Shown: in pieces, positions 17,768-27,350 of the stretch
Layout: each line of letters begins with the position of its first letter
Position numbering within the stretch: position 1 is the stretch's first letter
Source of the DNA: Gammaproteobacteria bacterium
GTDB taxonomy: Bacteria; Pseudomonadota; Gammaproteobacteria; Coxiellales; Coxiellaceae
Reading direction: 5' to 3'
DNA: 64,000 bases
Assembly: GCA_030429175.1 (NCBI GenBank)
Contig: JAUIDD010000003.1
Span: forward strand, 88,527-152,526
The notes under the pieces: generated by a model
The model's database searches: none
Seen by the model: only the letters and a program-made list of their open reading frames with translations
Told to the model about the DNA's origin: nothing
Program-made: the position numbers and the translations under genes

Positions 17768-18679
17768 TTACCACTTATCTAGGCTCAGCAAATCACTAAC
17801 ATTGGAAATACCACCGTCTGGTAACGCAGCTAATTGACTCTCTATACAAGAATCGTAAGGAACAGCAGGCTTGGCCTGAAATAATGAGCAAGCAACGCCG
17901 TCTGATAATACAGGTGCTTTACTCAGAGCTGAAGGATTAGGATCACCGGCACAATAATCAATACTGGAACTCATATCATTTTCAAGAGGATGACTACCCT
18001 GACCCAAAAAATAACTACCATCGAAATCTTTGCCATCTGGTAATGCAGGTAGTTTACTCATATCAAAAAGATCAGCACAAAGATCACCACAAAGATCACC
18101 ACTAGGACTTCCGAGCAACGAGAAATTACTAGCAGGATTATCAATACTGGAACTCATATCATTTTCACGGCGCTTGCGATAAGCTTCAATTTTTTTATTT
18201 AAATTTTGTATTTTTGTTATAAAATACTTACAGTTACCATGAATTTCGCTAAGACAGTTAACAGTTTTCTCATTAAATTTTTGTAACATATTTAATTCTA
18301 CTTCAGAATGTGACTCACTCATTTGTTTCAAAACTCTTTTCGCAACTTGTGTGCCCTTCTCGAATAATTGCTTAAATTCACTTAGTGCCTCGTTCCATTG
18401 TTTAAGTTCCTTCTCATACAATTGCAATTGCCGATCTGAAACAGAAAGTGTATGAGATAAGGGAAGCATGGTATCACATAGAGCTGCTGTATTTTCAATT
18501 CTACAACCACTCTGAGGCTGCCCAATTTCTCCACCTAACTCGCCCAAAGCGAACAAAGATGAACCCGCATGATTAGATGGAGTGGGTTGACGCTGAGCTC
18601 GAGGAACCGTGTTATAAGGTTTAGATGATTGTTTTACGTTATTAGCTGTTGTATTCAGCAGATGTTTCTGTGCCGGCAT
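17768..18679 (-). CDS. Hypothetical protein with internal repeats
   Basis: About 303 aa. I place the start at the second ATG (18679), because GGGGATAG lies 5 bases before it. The middle (residues about 90-190) is a charged helical or coiled-coil region. The C-terminal third has internal repetition: the 9-mer ENDMSSSID occurs twice, and an LPDG-like motif recurs about three times (LPALPDGKDF, APVLSDGVAC, LAALPDGGIS). The N-terminus is polar, with no signal peptide. Low-complexity, repeat-bearing orphan proteins of this sort are often secreted effectors in Legionellales; that is inference only. Confidence 0.6.
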   Translation of the reverse strand: MPAQKHLLNTTANNVKQSSKPYNTVPRAQRQPTPSNHAGSSLFALGELGGEIGQPQSGCRIENTAALCDTMLPLSHTLSVSDRQLQLYEKELKQWNEALSEFKQLFEKGTQVAKRVLKQMSESHSEVELNMLQKFNEKTVNCLSEIHGNCKYFITKIQNLNKKIEAYRKRRENDMSSSIDNPASNFSLLGSPSGDLCGDLCADLFDMSKLPALPDGKDFDGSYFLGQGSHPLENDMSSSIDYCAGDPNPSALSKAPVLSDGVACSLFQAKPAVPYDSCIESQLAALPDGGISNVSDLLSLDKW

Positions 18680-18844
18680 TAATACTATCCCCATATTTAT
18701 ACATAATTAATGATTGATTATACTTAATCTAACTTAAATTAATCTTAATTTTGTACGCCTTTTTAATCTTTGTTGCCTATATCAATGAGTTAGGTCCATC
18801 ATTATGAAGTGGTACTGAAATAATTGCATTTTGTAATAGGAGAA

Positions 18845-18863
18845 TCGAATTATAAATAGACCC
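18845..18863 (-). repeat. Possible solo IS terminal repeat
   Basis: Read on the minus strand this is GGGTCTATTTATAATTCG. It is nearly the same as GGGTCTATTTACAATTTG beside the IS6-type transposase remnant (46785-46802) and GGGTCTTTTTACAATTAA at the edge of the GGDEF remnant (42169-42186). It may be a leftover insertion-sequence end. It lies in the gap between two hypothetical genes. Confidence 0.35.
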
Positions 18864-18882
18864 AAATTTCAACCAGATCCAT

Positions 18883-20391
18883 TCAAACTTGCGTCACTTG
18901 GTTTGGCAATAGCGCTGTTCTTTCTTCGATAACTTTTTCCTTCATTTCCAATACCGTTTTGCCAGTAGTTCTACGCAAGTTGCGTCTGCGTTGTTGTAAC
19001 ACCTCACTTGGAATATGTAGATGCTGTAACTGATAGATATGGGTTGAAAATAAATTAAGTTCCATTTTTAATTTTTGGTCAAAATTACGCACCGTTTCAG
19101 TCATTGGCTTACAGGTTTTGAGTACATTCACAAGTGCTTCATCGATTTGCGCGAGTGCATTAAAATCATAAGTTTTCCAAAGCACATGATTCAACTTACC
19201 AACAAGTGTCGTCGTAATAACGACTGCGGTAGCAGCAATTGCCCAATCAGTCTGTTCTAATGGCCGATAAAGCCTAACGATACTTAACACTGCATTGGTA
19301 CTCATCAAACCCTGTGCAAGGCACCAGGCGCTTAATGATAAAATATAACGCCAACGCTTGCGCTGACTTTCTCGTGATAACCATCTTAAGCGTTCCTCTA
19401 AGCGATCTGCTTCAAGCATTGCATGAGAAGCTGTCGCAGAAATTAATGTCGCCTGTTTGCATTTTTTTAAAATGTCATAGGCTATATAAAAAAAATGCGT
19501 AAATTCACTTTGTAAACTTCTATCGCCATCTCTTAATTTTTTGAGCAGTACTTCAAAACGCTGGCGTGGGGATGTAAAGCAGTTTAAATATGCTTTATCT
19601 GACAATGTGTCTTTAATCGTTTCAATGACATTATAAGCTTCAGCAGGCCTTAATGCCGCTAATAATGCTGCATGTATGCGCATTAACGTTTTTTGCGCTT
19701 CTTCAACACAAAAAGCCATATTTAAAATTGCAGTTGGCCCGCGATCAAGCAAATAATTTAAAATACGCGTTAAATAAAGTGAATATAGCATCACAATAAC
19801 AAGTGAACTAACACCCAAACCAATTTCAGTTGATCCCAGCTCTGCATTTTCATGAAAAGTTGTCATTACAAATGATATGACACCTAACATCATTGACAAT
19901 GACAAGCGTAAAAATGACAACCAAAATCCCAAATTAAAAGCAAGTGGCACCTGCCTTGTATCAAGCGCTAAACGTATATTAGCTAGCGTTACTCTTAATG
20001 CTTGTGTATCTTGAATAACTACTGACATATCGCTGCTCGTCAACTGCTGTAACACATGTGCTTTAACTAATAATTTATTTGCATGCCTACACATCACCCT
20101 AACAGAGTTATTAGTTGCAAATTTATGATTTGCAACTGCATTTTCAGGTGCACCATGGCGTGACGTATTATAAATACAGCCTAACCATACAATAGTTAAC
20201 CCTGAGGCAAGCAACATATCAGCCCAAGTAAACGTATCGAGTGTTTTATCTTCGTCATGATAGTGGGTAAACTCTTCATCCGACATTGCAAACAAATGAT
20301 AAAAAGTCGCGCCGATAGATACTGCAGTAAAAGCAATTTGTGACAAGGGCCAGTACTGAGAAATTCTAATCATCCATTTTTTTCGACTCAT
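18883..20391 (-). CDS. Hypothetical multi-pass membrane protein
   Basis: About 502 aa with some six hydrophobic segments in three pairs: about residues 10-35 and 55-75, then 175-200 and 210-235, then 350-375 and 385-405. The paired hairpins are separated by long polar helical regions. I use the ATG at 20391, preceded by GGAG at a workable distance, not the ATG 13 codons upstream that lacks a ribosome site. No domain is recognised. Its two-TM pair pattern is seen in some membrane-associated effectors, but nothing here proves that. Confidence 0.6.
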   Translation of the reverse strand: MSRKKWMIRISQYWPLSQIAFTAVSIGATFYHLFAMSDEEFTHYHDEDKTLDTFTWADMLLASGLTIVWLGCIYNTSRHGAPENAVANHKFATNNSVRVMCRHANKLLVKAHVLQQLTSSDMSVVIQDTQALRVTLANIRLALDTRQVPLAFNLGFWLSFLRLSLSMMLGVISFVMTTFHENAELGSTEIGLGVSSLVIVMLYSLYLTRILNYLLDRGPTAILNMAFCVEEAQKTLMRIHAALLAALRPAEAYNVIETIKDTLSDKAYLNCFTSPRQRFEVLLKKLRDGDRSLQSEFTHFFYIAYDILKKCKQATLISATASHAMLEADRLEERLRWLSRESQRKRWRYILSLSAWCLAQGLMSTNAVLSIVRLYRPLEQTDWAIAATAVVITTTLVGKLNHVLWKTYDFNALAQIDEALVNVLKTCKPMTETVRNFDQKLKMELNLFSTHIYQLQHLHIPSEVLQQRRRNLRRTTGKTVLEMKEKVIEERTALLPNQVTQV

Positions 20392-20515
20392 CACCCTAAG
20401 CTCCGAATATATTTTTAGACCTTCACCCATTCTACAGAAAAAAGAACTTAACTGCAGTTACGATTTTGAATACAAGCTGCTACAATAGCGCCTCTGCAAA
20501 AAGTGGAGGCGTGAT

Positions 20516-21073
20516 ATGGATCACAAAGCACAAATCAGAACAGCCGTTAAAACACTACGTAATGGCGGTCTTATTGCTTACCCAACAGAAGCTGTCTATG
20601 GTTTTGGTTGCGATCCTTTTAATTCTACTGCCGTTTATCGCTTACTAGGACTGAAGCGACGCCAACCAGTGAAAGGTTTTATCTTAGTGGCAAGTGAATG
20701 GTCACAAATAGAACACCTCACCAAACCATTGCCACCCCAAGTATTGGCACATGTTCAATCCACTTGGCCTGGCCCCATCACCTGGTTATTCCCAGTTAGC
20801 GATTTAGTACCCACCTGGATTAAAGGTCATTTCAGCAAGATAGCACTGCGCATCAGCGCCCACCCTATCGTCAGAGAATTATGCGATCACTTCTGCGGAC
20901 CCATCGTCTCATCTAGCGCCAACCTCGAAGGCGACCCACCCAAACGCGATTATCGCAGCACTACTATCGCCTTTAAAAACAGCATTGATTTTATCGTCCA
21001 AGGTAATGTTAGCGGCGCACAACGCCCCACCATGATTCGCGATGCGATGACAGATGAGTTAATCAGAGAGTAA
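20516..21073 (+). CDS. tsaC: L-threonylcarbamoyladenylate synthase TsaC
   Basis: Makes threonylcarbamoyl-AMP from Thr, bicarbonate and ATP for the universal t6A modification of tRNA position 37. The 185-aa protein is the short TsaC (YrdC) form. It has the LIAYPTEAVYGFGCDP loop, LKRRQPVKGFILVA, and SSANLEGDPP near the C-terminus. GGAGG lies about 6 bases before the ATG. The Rieske oxygenase gene starts one base after its stop, so the two are likely cotranscribed although no functional link is known. Confidence 0.94.
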   Translation: MDHKAQIRTAVKTLRNGGLIAYPTEAVYGFGCDPFNSTAVYRLLGLKRRQPVKGFILVASEWSQIEHLTKPLPPQVLAHVQSTWPGPITWLFPVSDLVPTWIKGHFSKIALRISAHPIVRELCDHFCGPIVSSSANLEGDPPKRDYRSTTIAFKNSIDFIVQGNVSGAQRPTMIRDAMTDELIRE

Positions 21074-21074
21074 T

Positions 21075-22130
21075 ATGCAAAAAACACAAACCCCACTATT
21101 CTTAAGAAACCTGTGGTATGTTGCAACATTAAGTCGTGATGTGAAGCGCAATAAAACTATTCCCAAGCAAATTCTAGGCGAAACTGTATTACTCGGACGT
21201 GATGATCAAGGTCAGGTATTTGCAATGCAAAACATTTGCCCACACCGCGGTGTACCACTTACTGATGGTACATTTGATGGTTGTGAGATTAAATGTTGTT
21301 ATCACGGTTGGCGCTTTAACACTAAAGGCAGATGCACTGATATCCCATCGTTGACACCTAATCAACGTATTGATATCTCACGTATTCACGTACCGACTTA
21401 TCCAATTAAAGAGCGCAATGGTTTGATTTGGATTTTTATGTCGGATCAAACGCTGCTTTGCAATCCTGAAACGGTTGCACTACCCATTGATGGCTTTCTC
21501 GACCAACAACAACCACAGCTGCAAGTAAAACGTTTATTCCCGTGTAATATCGACCATGCCAGCATTGGTTTAATGGACCCAGCACATGGGCCATTTGTGC
21601 ATCGCTCTTGGTGGTGGCGTACGGCTAAAACCATTCACGAAAAACATAAACACTTCGCACCATTTCGTCATGGCTTTCAAATGATACAGCATGCACCATC
21701 TAAAAATTCTAAAGCCTATAAAATTTTAGGCGGTGGCGATAAAACAACCGAGATTACTTTTCAATTGCCAGGCATCCGTATCGAGAAAATTCAAATTGGC
21801 GACAAGACTATTTTTAACGTGACAACACTGACACCAATAGACAAGCACAATACTGAAATTCGTAATCTATTCTATACTTCTTTTAGCTGGTTTAAACTCA
21901 TCACACCTGTACTACGCATCTTTGCTTATAATTTTCTTGACCAAGATCTACGTATCATCCAGAAACAAAAAATTGGCCTTCAATACAACCCCAAACTGAT
22001 GCTAATCAACGATGCTGATGTGCAAGCGAAATGGTATTTTCGTGTTAAATACGAATATCATCTCGCACAGCAAGAAAAACGTGACTTTACGAACCCTGTT
22101 GAAGAAACAACGTTGAGTTGGTGTAGCTAA
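21075..22130 (+). CDS. Rieske-type aromatic ring-hydroxylating oxygenase
   Basis: 351 aa. The N-terminal Rieske domain has its [2Fe-2S] ligands in CPHRG (Cys55, His57) and CCYHGW (Cys74, His77). The C-terminal catalytic domain contains DPAHGPFVHRSWWW, a candidate for the mononuclear iron site of the PaO/vanillate demethylase-like branch. These enzymes use electrons from a separate reductase, which is not encoded next to it. The substrate cannot be told from sequence. Similar stand-alone genes occur in Legionellales. Confidence 0.85.
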   Translation: MQKTQTPLFLRNLWYVATLSRDVKRNKTIPKQILGETVLLGRDDQGQVFAMQNICPHRGVPLTDGTFDGCEIKCCYHGWRFNTKGRCTDIPSLTPNQRIDISRIHVPTYPIKERNGLIWIFMSDQTLLCNPETVALPIDGFLDQQQPQLQVKRLFPCNIDHASIGLMDPAHGPFVHRSWWWRTAKTIHEKHKHFAPFRHGFQMIQHAPSKNSKAYKILGGGDKTTEITFQLPGIRIEKIQIGDKTIFNVTTLTPIDKHNTEIRNLFYTSFSWFKLITPVLRIFAYNFLDQDLRIIQKQKIGLQYNPKLMLINDADVQAKWYFRVKYEYHLAQQEKRDFTNPVEETTLSWCS

Positions 22131-22167
22131 CCTCTTAAATTAACTTTAAGAGGCTGCCAAGTTATAC

Positions 22168-25100
22168 TTAAAATGTAACTGCAGGTTTATCCTTACCAAC
22201 ATCATTGGTAGGCACAGTCGAGGCTGTTACACCAAACGTACCATATGCATTGTTACCAGGCGATGATGACACAGGTTTTTGTTGGCTGCTGCGCCATAAT
22301 TCTTGTGATTTCTTGAGATTCTCTGGACTAGAAAACGGGGCACCAGCAGATACAAGCTCGCGACCTTGTAGTGGTGGCGCATTAGATTTAGGTAATGCAA
22401 TTATATCTTCATAGCCTGAATACCATACACCACTCGCCTGTAAATCTGTGAAATCATTTTTAATAAATTGCACAAATCCCACATGCGCTTGATCATCAAC
22501 ACTGTAGCGCATTTTAAAACTACGATGTGCATTTCTAAACGGCAGCGTAAATCCTTTATAAAAACCATAAAATAGCCCATAAACTGCTCCTGGAAGGCCT
22601 GAGTTTTTAAAGCCAGAAACGACACCTATAATTGGATAAGCAATAACTAAACCCATTTCTGATACACAACCTGCCAAAAACCCTGATGAGCCAGAAAAAG
22701 CAACATCAGTATACTCGCGGGCCTGCTTAAAATCTGAGACAACTCGACTCAGCGCTTCACCTGCCGTTCTATAGCCAGCAACATAATTAAGCACTTTAAC
22801 TGCAACATGCTGTTGCCGCCAAGGTTTAGCACCAAATACCGGTGCACAATTAACCATATTAAACGTCGCCTTAACCGTTGCCTGACCTGCCACTCTTTGT
22901 GAGATAGGCCCATACAGTGAACCAATTTCAGAACGTCCACGCAGTATGTCGCGACATAACACATACATACCACCAAAATCTAATCGGCCCGCAACAACAC
23001 TATAAGCTGGAACAAAGCGAGAACCTAACTCTGAATTGCCCGCAATTTTGTTATAGGTTGACTTGAAAACACCACCAACTTTATGCTGGCCACCAACACG
23101 CGTGTATACTGGCATATAAACACTACCTAAATTGTGAGTACCAGCTACTGTGTTATGACCTTTCTGATAAACAGTGCCGACAGCGGCATTACGACTAATA
23201 CGCTGATACGCTGGCAAATAAACACTACCAACAGTATGTTTGCCACCAACTGCTTGGTAGGTCTTCTTATACAATGCGCCAACTTTTGCAGCATTACCGC
23301 CGACACTATTATAGGCAGGTTTAAATACATGACCCAACTTGGTACCACCAACTGCTTTATTACAAGGCTTATACACAACACCAATGTCCGCATTACCGGT
23401 CATTGCACTATAGGCTGGTGCAAATACGCTGCCTACTTTTCTATCTCCAGCAGTGGATTGATAGCTACCTTTGAAAACGCTACCAACAGGTTTATCACCA
23501 CCCATACCTTTATAAATACCTTTGAAAGTGCTGACATTTTCAGCTGTACCACCAACCGTTTCAGATGAACGACCAAATACACTACCCACAGCTACATTAC
23601 CATTCATAGCATTATAAACGGGACTAAATACGCTACCAATCTTTGTAGTACCGCCCAATTCTTTATACATAATTTCATACAAGCTACTCTGACTTCTATC
23701 ATAAGTCGTCATGCTATTGTATACAGGTTTAAAAATGCTACCTGCATTTGTTGTGCCACCAACTGTTTCATACGTACCTGCATACAAACTACCAATATTG
23801 CTTTCACCACTTATACCTTGATATACCGGCGTAAAAACACTTCCCACATCTGTCGCACCACCAACTGCATTAAACATGCCTTTGAATATATCACCAATCT
23901 TAACATTGCCATTCATGCCACTGTATACATAAGGCAAACAATCACCTACCGCTGTATCTCCACCCACAGCACTGTCCACGGCACTAAATCCTTCGCCCCA
24001 GTGTCCATCACCACCAACCATTTTAAACACATATTTAAAGGGTGTGCCAAAATCAGCATCTCCCGCCACTACATGATAAACTGGGCTAAAGGCAGAACCA
24101 AGATGAGTATCACCACCAACTAATTCAACAGTAGATCCAAACACACTACCCACAGCAGTATCACCGCCGACACCTAAAGATACGGCACTATAAGTGCTTT
24201 GTAGTCCCGATAAACCGCCACCAAACAAACCAACAACAACACCACAAAAAGCTCCGGCGACAACACCACAGCTTTTTCTAAAAAGATTAAAGCCTTCATG
24301 ACCAGCGCCGACCACAAAACCCAAAGCTTTACGTATGATATTAAGACCTTCTGCACTTACACCTGCAATAACACCAACACCCTTGCGTACCGCATTAAAA
24401 AGTTCTGTACTAACACCGGCAAAAATACCAAAACCTTTGCGTAGGCCATGCAATATCTCTGCTGTACCACCTGCAGCAAAACCTAAACCTTTTCTACCTA
24501 GATTAAATACTTCTGCAACTAAACCAACTACACCACTAAAGCCCTTCCATAGAATATGTGCACCCTCAGCACCAACGCCCACAAGCAAACCAAAACCTTT
24601 TCGACCGATATTTAAAACTTCAACACCGACAGCAATAGCACCACTCACACCTTTCCAAACAAGATTAAATACTTCTCGCCCAATACCAACGACAACACCA
24701 ACAGCTTTTCTACCTACATTTAAGACTTCAAGCCCTGCTGCAACTACACCACTAACCCCTTTAAACACAAGAAACATGCCTTGAAGCAAAACACCAAAAA
24801 AGACAGCAAAACCTTTAATACATATATTTCCAATCTCAGCAGCGATAGCAGTAATACCACTAACGAGTTTCCATAAAACATTTGCACCTTCGGCAGCTAC
24901 ACCGGCAAACAAACCAAAAACTTTTCGCCCCAAATTCAATAGCACTGCAACTGAAGCAACAATAACACTAAACCCTTTCCATAAGATATTTGAAAGCTCA
25001 TCATAAGCCCCAACAACAACACCAGCACCTTTACTCAGAATATTAAGTAGTTCTAGCGTAATTGCAGCTACGCCGCTCATACCTTTCCAAACAATATGAA

Positions 25101-25848
25101 ACCCTTCTGCAACCACACCAACAAAAATACCCAAACCACCTCTGATAAAGTTTAATGCCTCAGCGCCAACACCTACAAGCGCACTAACCCCTTTCCATAA
25201 AATATTCAGCCCTTCAAAACCAAGTCCTGCAACAACACCAATACTTTTACGACCAAAATTTGTTGCCTCAACACCAACAGCAATAACACTACTCACACCT
25301 TTCCAAAGCAAATGAAAGCCTTCACCAACAATACCTACACCAATGCCTGCACCCTTACGTAAAAAGTTAAATGCTTCGGCAAAAACACCTGCAACAATAC
25401 CCACACCTTTACGAGCGAAATTTAAAACTTCAACACTCGCTGCAAAACTAACTGCAAAACCTTTGCGTACCAGATTCAAACCTTCTGCACCCACACCAAT
25501 CAATACGGCGAAACCTTTGCGTAACGTATTTAAAAACTCAGCGCCCCCACCGATTGCAATCGCAGATCCTCTACGCGCAATATTTAAAATTTCAGCACTC
25601 GCACCAGACACAACACCCAAACTTTTTTGCATGAACTTTAATGCACCTGCACCAAGGCCCAAACCAAAACCCAAACCATTTCTACCTGCATTCAACAATC
25701 CAGCGATAATGTACGTAACAGCGCCAGCGCCACCTCTGACAGTAGTCGATAGACCTGCCGCCACAACCGCAAATGTGTTACTCAGTATATTGGGAATAAG
25801 GCTTAGATTTCTTACAGATTCGTTTTTTGGGGAAGGTTTATCTACCAT
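22168..25848 (-). CDS. Giant two-block repeat protein (27 x 18 aa plus about 26 x 17 aa)
   Basis: About 1226 aa. Residues about 50-540 are 27 consecutive 18-residue repeats of the form (R/W)KG-hydrophobic-G-(A/V)-E-hydrophobic-N, such as RKGFGLLVGVGAEGAHIL. In the middle the first residue alternates between Arg and Trp, giving a 36-residue superperiod. Residues about 545-985 are about 26 repeats of 17 residues, consensus VGGDT.VGSVF.P.Y, such as VGGDTHLGSAFSPVYHV. A hydrophobic region (about 1040-1115) and a polar tail follow. The start is uncertain: the ATG at 25848 (MVDKPSPKNES) fits better than one seven codons upstream. An 18-residue period equals five turns of an alpha helix, so block one may form amphipathic membrane-binding helices. 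No known family is recognised. Confidence 0.75.
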   Translation of the reverse strand: MVDKPSPKNESVRNLSLIPNILSNTFAVVAAGLSTTVRGGAGAVTYIIAGLLNAGRNGLGFGLGLGAGALKFMQKSLGVVSGASAEILNIARRGSAIAIGGGAEFLNTLRKGFAVLIGVGAEGLNLVRKGFAVSFAASVEVLNFARKGVGIVAGVFAEAFNFLRKGAGIGVGIVGEGFHLLWKGVSSVIAVGVEATNFGRKSIGVVAGLGFEGLNILWKGVSALVGVGAEALNFIRGGLGIFVGVVAEGFHIVWKGMSGVAAITLELLNILSKGAGVVVGAYDELSNILWKGFSVIVASVAVLLNLGRKVFGLFAGVAAEGANVLWKLVSGITAIAAEIGNICIKGFAVFFGVLLQGMFLVFKGVSGVVAAGLEVLNVGRKAVGVVVGIGREVFNLVWKGVSGAIAVGVEVLNIGRKGFGLLVGVGAEGAHILWKGFSGVVGLVAEVFNLGRKGLGFAAGGTAEILHGLRKGFGIFAGVSTELFNAVRKGVGVIAGVSAEGLNIIRKALGFVVGAGHEGFNLFRKSCGVVAGAFCGVVVGLFGGGLSGLQSTYSAVSLGVGGDTAVGSVFGSTVELVGGDTHLGSAFSPVYHVVAGDADFGTPFKYVFKMVGGDGHWGEGFSAVDSAVGGDTAVGDCLPYVYSGMNGNVKIGDIFKGMFNAVGGATDVGSVFTPVYQGISGESNIGSLYAGTYETVGGTTNAGSIFKPVYNSMTTYDRSQSSLYEIMYKELGGTTKIGSVFSPVYNAMNGNVAVGSVFGRSSETVGGTAENVSTFKGIYKGMGGDKPVGSVFKGSYQSTAGDRKVGSVFAPAYSAMTGNADIGVVYKPCNKAVGGTKLGHVFKPAYNSVGGNAAKVGALYKKTYQAVGGKHTVGSVYLPAYQRISRNAAVGTVYQKGHNTVAGTHNLGSVYMPVYTRVGGQHKVGGVFKSTYNKIAGNSELGSRFVPAYSVVAGRLDFGGMYVLCRDILRGRSEIGSLYGPISQRVAGQATVKATFNMVNCAPVFGAKPWRQQHVAVKVLNYVAGYRTAGEALSRVVSDFKQAREYTDVAFSGSSGFLAGCVSEMGLVIAYPIIGVVSGFKNSGLPGAVYGLFYGFYKGFTLPFRNAHRSFKMRYSVDDQAHVGFVQFIKNDFTDLQASGVWYSGYEDIIALPKSNAPPLQGRELVSAGAPFSSPENLKKSQELWRSSQQKPVSSSPGNNAYGTFGVTASTVPTNDVGKDKPAVTF

Positions 25849-26082
25849 ATGATTTTCTTCACTCACCATTTCAAATATTTTTCATAGTTGGGGCATATTA
25901 AACCGTAATCAGGGCAAAAAAGATACTAAATTTACGAAACTCACTTTTTCAACAAGATCAATAATCATATAAATGTTATTCTATTCCGTACTGAATATAG
26001 TGTCTGTCGCCCTCCAAATTAAGTTAGAAGTATGCTTGATGCGGCACCTACTTTCGTAGGAATGTTGCTCACCCCCCCAGGG

Positions 26083-27348
26083 TTAGTGAAAGTCGATTTG
26101 GACGCGTAGGCCGCAGGGTTTGAGATTGTGCAAAACTATTTTAGCCCCATGTGCTTGCAAGATATCTCGCGTTACCGCTAATCCCAAACCCACACCGCCA
26201 GTATTGCGTGAACGTGAACTTTCTGCACGATAAAATGGCGCAAATACGCGTTCGATTTCTGACTCGTGAATGCCGGGCCCCTTGTCTTCAACTAACACCA
26301 AGAAACCCTTGTGTCGACGACTTAAAATTTTTATCACAACAGATTCCCCATAACGCACCCCATTATTAATAAGATTAGTAAATGCACGTTTTAATGCGAG
26401 TGGACGACCTCTTACTGTCGCACGATGCAACTTAGTTTCTGTCATTACTGGCATACCCATGTCATGCATCTCATCAGTAATTGTGTGCAACAGTGATACC
26501 AAATCAACATTGGTGACTTTTTCTTTGGTGTTATCTTCACGCGCAAACGCCAATGTTTCATTCACCATATTTTCCATTTCATCAAGATCACGGTTTAAGT
26601 TTTCTTGAATCGGTACATCATCGATCAGCTGACTACGCAATTTCATGCGAGTAATCGGTGTGCGCAAATCATGTGAAATGGCTGCTAGCATTTGGGTGCG
26701 ATCGCGAATCAAATCTTGAATACGCTTTTGCATTTTATTCATCGCCTCAGCCGTTTCACGCACCACTACCGGGCCACGTATCACATCTAACGGTTTTGAA
26801 TGCAAATCGATACCTAATTGTTCTGCTGCTAATTTAAATTGACGTAATGGTTGCGTAAAACGATTAATCGACCATGCCGATACTAAAATACTACCCAACA
26901 CCACCATTTCAACTAATAGCAACACTAGTTGATCAGATAAAATATGAAAATAAATTGTCGCATTTAAATTAAGCCACTGCTCTTTTTCCATTTGAATCGA
27001 AATCGAAAATGAATTGATATTGTTGCGCAGCGCTTTACTAATATCCCAAAAAGAAACCTGGGTAAAACGTAAGTTCCATTTAGGTTCACGTGATAAAGAT
27101 ACATGTAAATCAGGATCGGCCATCGCGGCAATCGCCTTTGCACGGTTAGCAACAGGTGTCGCTTCGACCAAGAAAATAGAATTAATGATTTTTTGGATAA
27201 CGGCATCACGCTTAACCGTTTCACGTGCAACGCGATTATTATGCAGATAAGTAATCATCAAACCCAGATGAAAAATCACCACGACTACCAAAATAGTTAA
27301 CGCACGTTTACCACTCACTTCATGGGATAATTTCTGCCAAACGCTCAT
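26083..27348 (-). CDS. EnvZ-like sensor histidine kinase
   Basis: 421 aa. An N-terminal membrane segment (residues about 17-37), a periplasmic sensor region of about 115 residues, a second membrane segment and a HAMP domain precede the kinase core. The H-box is AAISHDLRTPITRMKL; the N-box NLINNGVRYG and glycine boxes VEDKGPGI and TGGVGLGLAVTRD follow. It is a membrane kinase that phosphorylates the response regulator encoded immediately upstream (2-bp gap). In Legionella and Coxiella such pairs are annotated EnvZ/OmpR; the signal is unknown here. Confidence 0.88.
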   Translation of the reverse strand: MSVWQKLSHEVSGKRALTILVVVVIFHLGLMITYLHNNRVARETVKRDAVIQKIINSIFLVEATPVANRAKAIAAMADPDLHVSLSREPKWNLRFTQVSFWDISKALRNNINSFSISIQMEKEQWLNLNATIYFHILSDQLVLLLVEMVVLGSILVSAWSINRFTQPLRQFKLAAEQLGIDLHSKPLDVIRGPVVVRETAEAMNKMQKRIQDLIRDRTQMLAAISHDLRTPITRMKLRSQLIDDVPIQENLNRDLDEMENMVNETLAFAREDNTKEKVTNVDLVSLLHTITDEMHDMGMPVMTETKLHRATVRGRPLALKRAFTNLINNGVRYGESVVIKILSRRHKGFLVLVEDKGPGIHESEIERVFAPFYRAESSRSRNTGGVGLGLAVTRDILQAHGAKIVLHNLKPCGLRVQIDFH

Positions 27349-27350
27349 TA

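Noticed and set aside
22131..22153. Terminator after the Rieske oxygenase gene
   Set aside because: CCTCTTAAA and TTTAAGAGG form a stem, but no T-run follows on either strand and the stem is AT-rich.
22205..25852. Plus-strand ORFs opposite the repeat protein
   Set aside because: They are Ala/Pro/Thr/Lys-rich mirror frames of the Gly/Val repeats with no ribosome sites.
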